Below are positions 1 through 4,364 of a stretch of 5,235 bases of DNA, in pieces. A model generated the notes under the pieces. It made no database searches and was not told where the DNA came from. It was given only the letters and a program-made list of their open reading frames with translations. Both the position numbers and the translations under genes were made by a program. This stretch comes from Syntrophomonadaceae bacterium (GTDB lineage Bacteria > Bacillota > Dethiobacteria > DTU022): assembly GCA_007131435.1 (NCBI GenBank), contig SLQM01000180.1:1-5235 (forward strand), read 5' to 3'. Numbering within the stretch: the stretch's first letter is position 1; every line of letters starts with the position of its first letter.

Positions 1-683
1 AACCCCGGGACAAGGGCAGCCAGGGCCCAGGAGCCCCAGGTTAACTGGATACCCAGCACGTCGCTGGCCAATTCTGCCACGAGCGGGTTGCCGGCCATCG
101 CTGTCAGGAACATGGCCGAAGTAATACATGTTCCCTGGAATTCGGTCTGCATCAGGTAGGCGCCGATCTTCCTGGAAGTAGGGCCGGGTTCAGAGTCGTA
201 GCTGGCTGAAAGGCTGCGCACGATGGGAAAGAGAATTCCTCCTGCCCGGGCCGTGTTAGATGGTGTGGCCGGGGCGATAATCAGGTCGCTGATCACGATG
301 GCATAACCGAGCCCGAGGGTGGTTTTACCAAAAGCCCTGATCATCAGGAAGGCTATCCTGCGCCCCAGGCCGGTTTTGATGAAACCGCGGGCTAAAAGGA
401 AGGCCATTACAATCAGCCAGACCACCCCGTTCGAAAAGCCTGAGAGCGCTTCACCGATGGTGCGCACCCCGAATAAAACTGTCAAAATCATCCCGAGGAG
501 CACAACGGCCCCCATCGGGATAGGCTGCAGAATCAGGCCGGCGATGGTAGCGACGAAGATGGCGAGCAGCCTCCAGGCTTCCACGGAAACGCCTTCAGGA
601 TTGGGTATAAACCAGATAATTGCCAGGATTAAAATACAAATAATACCGCGAACCAGTGGTGATAAACCGCTTTTTTCTGCCAA
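1..683 (-). CDS. DASS/SLC13-family (CitT-like) di- or tricarboxylate transporter, C-terminal part missing
   Basis: Reading leftward from a TTG codon gives 227 codons without a stop, and the frame leaves the window at base 1. The full family length is about 470-490 residues, so roughly half is present. The protein is very hydrophobic, with membrane segments near residues 13-26, 38-54, 57-72, 86-101, 124-137 and 186-198. Residues 138-153 read APATPSNTARAGGILF. The Ser142-Asn143-Thr144 motif there matches the SNT signature that helps bind substrate and Na+ in DASS carriers. A second recognisable stretch, ITSAMFLTAMAGNPL at 187-201, is typical of the CitT / 2-oxoglutarate-malate translocator branch. 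The family moves citrate, succinate, malate, tartrate or 2-oxoglutarate across the inner membrane by Na+ symport or by exchange. The exact substrate cannot be read from this half. The neighbouring carboxylate-sensing two-component system supports a C4-dicarboxylate or citrate substrate (inference). Confidence 0.9.
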   Translation of the reverse strand, partial: MAEKSGLSPLVRGIICILILAIIWFIPNPEGVSVEAWRLLAIFVATIAGLILQPIPMGAVVLLGMILTVLFGVRTIGEALSGFSNGVVWLIVMAFLLARGFIKTGLGRRIAFLMIRAFGKTTLGLGYAIVISDLIIAPATPSNTARAGGILFPIVRSLSASYDSEPGPTSRKIGAYLMQTEFQGTCITSAMFLTAMAGNPLVAELASDVLGIQLTWGSWALAALVPG

Positions 684-692
684 ACTAAACAT

Positions 693-699
693 CTCCTTT
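693..699 (-). promoter_or_regulatory. Ribosome binding site that sets the transporter start at TTG
   Basis: The minus strand reads AAAGGAG directly followed by ATG (692-690), then two codons later TTG (683-681) in the same frame. The ATG has no gap from the Shine-Dalgarno core and would not be used efficiently. The TTG lies 9 nt from it, close to the ideal spacing. TTG at 683 is therefore the preferred start, which shortens the protein by three residues relative to the ATG. Confidence 0.7.
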
Positions 700-784
700 C
701 ACTTGTTATTTTTTTCACTTACATTCCCGAAAAATAATTAACTGCAGCTCTAAGTGCGTGAAGCTAATTCTTTTAACTTCTTTT

Positions 785-813
785 ATTATCGTGTGGGCTT
801 AAGTAATTGTGAA
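785..813 (-). promoter_or_regulatory. Sigma-A/sigma-70 type promoter of the transporter gene
   Basis: On the minus strand a -35 hexamer TTCACA (813-808, 5 of 6 to consensus) is followed after exactly 17 bp by a -10 hexamer GATAAT (790-785, 5 of 6). Transcription would start near 778, leaving an AT-rich leader of about 95 nt before the TTG start at 683. The site lies between the repeat array and the transporter, so the carrier can be transcribed independently of the upstream two-component genes. Confidence 0.55.
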
Positions 814-834
814 GTATTTGAGCTTAAAGGATCT

Positions 835-852
835 TTTTGTAACTTTTGTAAC
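835..852. promoter_or_regulatory. Perfect tandem 9-bp repeat, candidate operator for the response regulator
   Basis: TTTTGTAAC occurs twice in immediate succession (835-843 and 844-852), read as GTTACAAAA twice on the transporter's strand. It begins 22 bp upstream of the -35 hexamer and is centred about 65 bp before the predicted transcription start. That is a usual place for an activator dimer. Response regulators of the CitB/DcuR class bind AT-rich sites upstream of carboxylate-transport promoters, so the protein encoded at 1151-1852 is the natural candidate. The assignment is inference from position and repeat structure. Confidence 0.4.
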
Positions 853-867
853 CCGGTACAGAAGCGG

Positions 868-1069
868 GGTACAGGGGACGGTTCTCCGGTACAGGGGACG
901 GTTCTCTGTTCTACGGGACGGGAATAGCCGGTACAACCCGGTACAAGGGACGGTTCTCTGTTCTACCGGTACAGGGGACGGTTCTCTGTTCTACCGGTAC
1001 AGGGGACGGTTCTCTGTTCTAAGAGAAAAGCCGGTCCGGTACAGGGGACGGTTCTCTGTTCTAAGAGAA
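868..1069 (+). repeat. Array of six hairpin-forming repeat units (REP-like), core ACAGGGGACGGTTCTCTGT
   Basis: The core starts at 871 (cut short after TTCTC), 891, 943 (variant ACAAGGGA), 971, 999 and 1041. Units 3, 4 and 5 are spaced exactly 28 bp apart. Units 5 and 6 are both followed by AAGAGAAAA and lie 42 bp apart. Most units are flanked by CCGGT on the left and CTAC or CTAA on the right. The core folds on the plus strand into an 8-bp stem with loop CGG, using two G-T wobble pairs (ACAGGGGA against TTCTCTGT). Where both flanks are CCGGTA/TACCGG the stem extends across a 3-nt bulge. Fragments of the motif (ACCCGGTACA at 851-860 and 936-945, GGGACGGGAATAG at 915-927) show decay or unequal recombination. 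Short intergenic hairpin repeats of this kind resemble REP elements mobilised by TnpA-REP tyrosine transposases. No transposase is in the window, so that origin is inference. Confidence 0.85.
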
Positions 1070-1150
1070 AAAGAAACAGTTCCCGTTTGAGGTGTTTTCA
1101 CAGTATGTGCTCTCATTGCAGGGTTGGTTCTTCTTTTTAACTTCTTCGTC

Positions 1151-1852
1151 TTAGCTTATAAGCCGGTAGCGGTTTACTGGGCGTCCCCACTCCTGGTATT
1201 CGGGCTGCACAACAGCGCGCTCGGCTCGCACTAAATATTCCAGGTAGCGGCGGGCGGTAACCCGGGAAACACCCAAGTGGGCACCCAGTTCCGAGGCGGA
1301 TACTCCCTCTTTTTGATCCTGGGAATCTCTCATGAATTCAATCGTTTTCTGCAGGGTTGAGCTGTGCAGTCCTTTTGGCAGGTCTGTGGAAAGACCTTTA
1401 TCGCCCGCCAGGAAAAAACCGTTTAATTCATCCTGGGAAAAGGCGCCTTCCTTATCTCCAATCTTGTAGTAGTAGCGCTTGTAGGATTCAAGAGTATGAG
1501 TAAAACGTTCAAAGGTAAATGGTTTGATCAGGTAAGCAAATACGCCAAGGCGGGAAGCTTCCTTGATTATATCCCCGCCCTGGGCAGCGGTAATCATGAT
1601 TACATCTAAATCCCGCCTTTTTTCCCTGATCGCACGCAGGGCTCGAATACCATCCATTTCAGGCATGTAAACATCAAGAATGGCCAGGTTGGCCTCTTTT
1701 TCTTCTAACAGTTCCAGGGCAGATTTGCCTGAAGCTGCTTCACCGACCACGGTAAATCCGTCAATTGAAGCAATAAAGCGGCGATGGATATCGCGCACCA
1801 TTGGATCGTCTTCAACTATGATCACCTTAATGCTGTTCGATTTCTTTTCCAT
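1151..1852 (-). CDS. CitB/DcuR-family response regulator
   Basis: A complete 233-residue protein with an N-terminal receiver domain (about 8-125). The acidic pocket is Glu14-Asp15-Asp16, the phosphorylation site is Asp60 in LAILDVYMPEMDG, the switch Thr is Thr88 and the conserved Lys-Pro is 110-111. After a linker, residues 183-207 (SASELGAHLGVSRVTARRYL and onward) form a helix-turn-helix typical of the CitB/MalR/DcuR class, followed by a wing-like RPVNRYRL end. Length and order fit the family. It should be phosphorylated by the sensor kinase whose 3' end it overlaps by 26 bp, and activate transport or fermentation genes for di- or tricarboxylates. No clear Shine-Dalgarno precedes the ATG at 1852, so translation is probably coupled to the kinase. 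The likely target is the transporter downstream, which is inference from position. Confidence 0.93.
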   Translation of the reverse strand: MEKKSNSIKVIIVEDDPMVRDIHRRFIASIDGFTVVGEAASGKSALELLEEKEANLAILDVYMPEMDGIRALRAIREKRRDLDVIMITAAQGGDIIKEASRLGVFAYLIKPFTFERFTHTLESYKRYYYKIGDKEGAFSQDELNGFFLAGDKGLSTDLPKGLHSSTLQKTIEFMRDSQDQKEGVSASELGAHLGVSRVTARRYLEYLVRAERAVVQPEYQEWGRPVNRYRLIS

Positions 1853-3461
1853 AAGGAATATATACCGTAACCACGGTCCCTTTCCCTTCTTTGCTGTTTA
1901 GTTTTATTTCACCGCCCAGGGAATCGACAAAAGAGCTGACTATAAATAGGCCTAAGCCCCTGTGCTCATCTTCCGCTGTGGTAAAGCCTTTTTCAAAGAT
2001 TATTTCCTGCAGCTCGGCGGAAATGCCGGTGCCTCTATCCTCTACAGTGATAGTGAGTAAATCGCCGCTGTCGAAAAGAGCAACCTTCACTTCCTTATCC
2101 CTATCATCTTTCTGCTGCACCGCCTCGAGGGCATTATCAACCAGGTTACCGATAATCGCTGCCAGGGTGGTCCCTTTTGCGGCAGGTATTTCTCCCAGGA
2201 TGCTGTGATCATCAATAGAAAAGGCAATATTAAGCTCCCGGGCCCGGCCGTACTTACCTAACAGGACAGCGGCAACAGCAGGATCCTTGATCCTCTCGGA
2301 GACGAAAGATACCAGTTGGCGGCGGGAGGTGGCGGCGCTTGATATAAATTCTACGGCCCGGTCGTATTCCCCAAGCTGGACCAGGCCGGAAATGGTATGC
2401 AGCTTATTGTTAAACTCGTGGTTCTGAATTCTTAAGGTTTCAACAAACTTCATTACCCCGGTCAGCTCTTCTGCCAGCTTGCGGATTTCGGTCATATCGC
2501 GGAAGCTGGCTATTACCCCGACTATTTTACTGTCATCCCTGCTTTTGATGGGCACAAAGTTGCTGAGAATGCTGGCCCGGTTCAGGTTCATCTCTACATC
2601 GGTAACCGGTTCGCCTTTTTTCATAACATCCCTGATGGACTGCACGGGCAGCAGATTCTCAGCTTCCATTCCGACTGCGTCCCCTTCAAGGCCGAGCAGT
2701 CTGCGGGCTTCATGGTTTGAATAGATTACATAGCCATTCCTGTCAACCGCAATAATACCCTCCCTGACCGATTCAAGGATGGCAACCCGCTCATTCAGGA
2801 GGGCCGATATTTTATGCGGCTCCATCCCGAACATCGATTTCTTGATGTTCCAGGCCAAATAGCCGGAACCGAACAGGCCAAGGCCCAGGGCTGCCAGCGA
2901 AGCCAGGAAAATCTGCAGGCGCAGCTGATTGATCATCAGCATGATGTCATCCATCAGGATGCCCACTGAAACCACGCCAACCTGTTGCCCGGCGCGGTGG
3001 ATTGGAACAAAGGCGCGAAGTGACTGGCCAAGCGTTCCGACAGCAACAGAAGTATATGTTTCACCCTTCAGGGCCATGCCTTCATCGCCCCCGACAAATT
3101 TTTGGCCAATCCGCTCCGGGACAGGATGCGAATAGCGGGTGCTCTCCATATCCATTACAACAATAAATTCAGCTTCTGTTTTTACCCGTAAGCCCTCAAC
3201 AAGAGGCTGGATAACCAGGTGCCCACCTTCAAGGCCCACGTATTCCTGTACTTCCGGTATTCCGGCAACCACGTGGGCAATATCAAGGGCGTTCTGCTCC
3301 AGTCCCGCTTCAAGGCGCGAGACCAGGATCCTTTCTGCAACAACCCCGACTATTAATAAAACTGTAAAGAGCAGCAGGAAAACAAGCAGCACTATTTTCT
3401 GGCTGATCTTAAGCGGCCTGGCAATAAATTTTTTTAAGCGTAAATTAATGCTGCTGCCCAT
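1827..3461 (-). CDS. CitA/DcuS-family carboxylate-sensing histidine kinase
   Basis: A complete 544-residue membrane kinase. TM1 lies at about 22-43 and TM2 at about 183-203, enclosing an extracytoplasmic PAS-like sensor domain. That domain carries RYSHPVPERIGQ (109-120) and SLRAFVPI (147-154). Arg109, His112 and Arg149 correspond to the carboxylate-binding Arg/His/Arg known in DcuS and related CitA sensors. A cytoplasmic PAS domain follows (about 221-325). The kinase core has the H-box RIQNHEFNNKLHTISGL with His348 as the phosphorylated residue, N-box NLVDNALEA (439-447), G1 box DRGTGI (475-480), F-box FEKGFTT and G2 box RGLGLFIV (501-508). All elements needed for activity are present. The start ATG at 3461 is preceded after 5 nt by AGGGGTG. 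The gene is first in a two-gene unit with the response regulator. Ligand identity (C4-dicarboxylate versus citrate) cannot be settled by eye. Confidence 0.94.
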   Translation of the reverse strand: MGSSINLRLKKFIARPLKISQKIVLLVFLLLFTVLLIVGVVAERILVSRLEAGLEQNALDIAHVVAGIPEVQEYVGLEGGHLVIQPLVEGLRVKTEAEFIVVMDMESTRYSHPVPERIGQKFVGGDEGMALKGETYTSVAVGTLGQSLRAFVPIHRAGQQVGVVSVGILMDDIMLMINQLRLQIFLASLAALGLGLFGSGYLAWNIKKSMFGMEPHKISALLNERVAILESVREGIIAVDRNGYVIYSNHEARRLLGLEGDAVGMEAENLLPVQSIRDVMKKGEPVTDVEMNLNRASILSNFVPIKSRDDSKIVGVIASFRDMTEIRKLAEELTGVMKFVETLRIQNHEFNNKLHTISGLVQLGEYDRAVEFISSAATSRRQLVSFVSERIKDPAVAAVLLGKYGRARELNIAFSIDDHSILGEIPAAKGTTLAAIIGNLVDNALEAVQQKDDRDKEVKVALFDSGDLLTITVEDRGTGISAELQEIIFEKGFTTAEDEHRGLGLFIVSSFVDSLGGEIKLNSKEGKGTVVTVYIPYGKEIEQH

Positions 3462-3518
3462 TGCTGCACCCCTGGTTTGTTCTCTATTGGATAAATTACT
3501 CTATTGCAAAGGGTTATT

Positions 3519-3547
3519 CCTGCCTGAAAAGTTAGAGCCCAGGCAGG
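3519..3547. repeat. Perfect 8-bp inverted repeat upstream of the kinase gene
   Basis: CCTGCCTG (3519-3526) and CAGGCAGG (3540-3547) are perfect reverse complements with a 13-bp spacer. The arms are 21 bp apart from start to start, two helical turns, which would suit a dimeric DNA-binding protein. In the kinase mRNA the same arms could form a hairpin about 60-90 nt before the start codon. No T-run follows, so it is not an intrinsic terminator. Confidence 0.5.
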
Positions 3548-3577
3548 ATGATTAAGCTTTGCATCAACTAACGAAGG

Positions 3578-3607
3578 CATATAGAGAGTTTTGAAATGGA
3601 AGTTCAA
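3578..3607 (-). promoter_or_regulatory. Weak promoter candidate for the kinase-regulator unit
   Basis: On the minus strand TTGAAC (3607-3602, 4 of 6) is separated by 18 bp from TATATG (3583-3578, 4 of 6). This would give a leader of about 110 nt containing the 8-bp inverted repeat. The match is poor and other AT-rich choices exist, so this is only the best of several weak options. Confidence 0.2.
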
Positions 3608-3735
3608 CTATCCACAAAAGATCATCTCTTACCGGTAAGCTAAAGAAATGGCTGCTTAACGGATATTGAAAGATCAAAACATGAATTGCAGTTAAACTTG
3701 ATATCTGCCCGTTTGAATTTTTCTTTAAGTTATAA

Positions 3736-3765
3736 TTGAATCGAATTTAAATATAATGATATAAT
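3736..3765 (+). promoter_or_regulatory. Promoter candidate for the small cysteine-motif gene
   Basis: TTGAAT (3736-3741, 4 of 6) and a consensus TATAAT (3760-3765) lie 18 bp apart in a very AT-rich stretch. The same stretch has further TATAAT copies at 3731-3736 and 3752-3757, without good -35 partners. Transcription would start near 3772, giving a leader of about 80 nt before the ATG at 3853. Confidence 0.4.
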
Positions 3766-3852
3766 AATATGCACAGCAGCGCAGTCATGATAATCAATAA
3801 TAGCAAGCATAACTTGTGACTTTGCTACAAGGTAAATTGTGCTGCAAAACCA

Positions 3853-4200
3853 ATGAAAGGAATGATTAAGATTAAAATCGATATCCAAAAAAATCATGTC
3901 GTTTTAAGTCCTGAAAATGATGAGGAAAAAGCTAAGCTGACAGCTCTCTGGAAGCTCCTGGTTGACTGCGTGGGAGATAGCAGAAAGCTTGTTCCAATCG
4001 GTGAGTATGTCCCCGTAAAAAGCGATGCAGGCGCTTCCTTCCATATTGAAGGGCTTGAGTTTGGAGAAAGTTCTTTCGTCGAGGTGCGCCTCGATAATGA
4101 TGAAAGTGTAATCTGTAAAACCTGCAACAAACTGCTGCACCTTAAAGCCGGAGATGTGATCCCCATTTGCTGCGGGGAAATGATGACAGTAGTAGATTAA
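3853..4200 (+). CDS. Small protein with C-terminal desulforedoxin-like metal-binding knuckle
   Basis: A 115-residue soluble protein, not recognised as a named family over its full length. The first 85 residues are charged, with no signal peptide or membrane segment, and include a predicted helix EEKAKLTALWKLLVDCV (24-40) and a likely beta-rich part (45-87). The end carries ICKTCNKLLHLKAG at 87-100 and PICCGEMM at 104-111. Cys88, Cys91, Cys106 and Cys107 give CxxC-x14-CC-G-x-M. This is nearly the spacing of desulforedoxin and the desulfoferrodoxin N-terminal domain (CxxC-x15-CC-G), where four cysteines hold one Fe or Zn. A role in electron transfer, oxidative stress or zinc-dependent folding is possible but unproven. 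The start is uncertain: ATG 3853 has no Shine-Dalgarno, while AAAGGA at 3856-3861 abuts a second in-frame ATG at 3862. An AUU at 3871 would have ideal spacing but is a rare start. The gene is monocistronic here and convergent with the transglutaminase gene. Confidence 0.75.
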   Translation: MKGMIKIKIDIQKNHVVLSPENDEEKAKLTALWKLLVDCVGDSRKLVPIGEYVPVKSDAGASFHIEGLEFGESSFVEVRLDNDESVICKTCNKLLHLKAGDVIPICCGEMMTVVD

Positions 4201-4231
4201 CCTTGGATGCACCTGCCCTGAAACTGGGACG

Positions 4232-4279
4232 CCTGAGGCGGAGAACCTTAAAACAGTGACAAATCCTGAAGCGGAGACG
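4232..4279 (+). repeat. Diverged 15-bp direct repeat in the convergent gap
   Basis: CCTGAGGCGGAGAAC (4232-4246) and CCTGAAGCGGAGACG (4265-4279) match at 12 of 15 positions, 33 bp apart. The second copy is also the left arm of the inverted repeat that follows. This suggests decayed copies of one short element rather than unique sequence. Confidence 0.45.
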
Positions 4280-4345
4280 TTTTCTTTTACCAGGTAAAAA
4301 AAGATCTGTTTTACCAAAACCTGAAAAAAGATCCGTCCCCGCTTC
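4268..4345. repeat. 78-bp imperfect inverted repeat between convergent genes, possible terminator or decayed repeat element
   Basis: GAAGCGGAGACG (4268-4279) pairs with CGTCCCCGCTTC (4334-4345) at 11 of 12 positions. Inside it, TTTTACC (4285-4291), GGTAAAA (4293-4299) and TTTTACC (4309-4315) can form two mutually exclusive small hairpins. Read on the minus strand, the right arm gives GCGGGGACGGATCTTTTTTC, which shares GGGGACGG and the following TCT with the core of the array at 868-1069. It lies between the ends of two converging genes, with TTTTT at 4352-4356 on the plus strand and a T6 run (4329-4324) on the minus strand. A two-way terminator role is plausible, but neither T-run sits directly after a strong GC stem. 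Confidence 0.5.
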
Positions 4346-4364
4346 GAGCCGTTTTTAGCTCAGG

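Larger units (their letters stand above)
684..1150. other. 467-bp intergenic region between response regulator and transporter
   Basis: This gap contains, from right to left along the direction of transcription, about 80 bp of unremarkable sequence after the regulator stop (1070-1150), the hairpin repeat array (868-1069), the tandem 9-bp repeat, the promoter, and the transporter leader. No convincing intrinsic terminator with a GC-rich stem and T-run follows the regulator gene, so some read-through into the transporter is possible. The plus strand is open from 809 to 1090, but that frame is only a translation of the repeats and no gene is called there. Confidence 0.7.
3462..3852. other. 391-bp divergent intergenic region
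   Basis: This region separates the leftward kinase gene from the rightward small gene. It holds a perfect 8-bp inverted repeat (3519-3547), a weak minus-strand promoter candidate (3578-3607), a 12-bp perfect palindrome CTTACCGGTAAG (3628-3639, about what chance allows in a window this size), and an AT-rich plus-strand promoter region (3715-3770). I see no coding potential, tRNA or riboswitch in it. Confidence 0.6.

Noticed and set aside
319..741. 140-codon plus-strand open frame
   Set aside because: It is antisense to the transporter, whose SNT motif and membrane pattern are unmistakable, and has the low-complexity composition of a shadow frame.
868..1069. CRISPR array
   Set aside because: The repeats abut one another with 0-24 bp between units and no unique, uniform-length spacers. 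Units 3-5 are a pure tandem, and no cas gene is nearby.
809..1090. 93-codon plus-strand open frame over the repeat array
   Set aside because: It consists almost entirely of translated hairpin repeats with a period that is not a multiple of three, lacks a ribosome binding site, and covers the promoter and tandem-repeat region upstream of the opposite-strand transporter.
3628..3639. 12-bp perfect palindrome CTTACCGGTAAG as an operator
   Set aside because: About one perfect 12-bp palindrome is expected by chance in a window of this length, and it is not aligned with a convincing promoter.
3904..4317. 137-codon minus-strand open frame opposite the small cysteine-motif gene
   Set aside because: The plus-strand frame has a desulforedoxin-type cysteine pattern and an upstream promoter. 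The minus frame has no recognisable motif or ribosome binding site and runs through the inverted repeat of the convergent gap.
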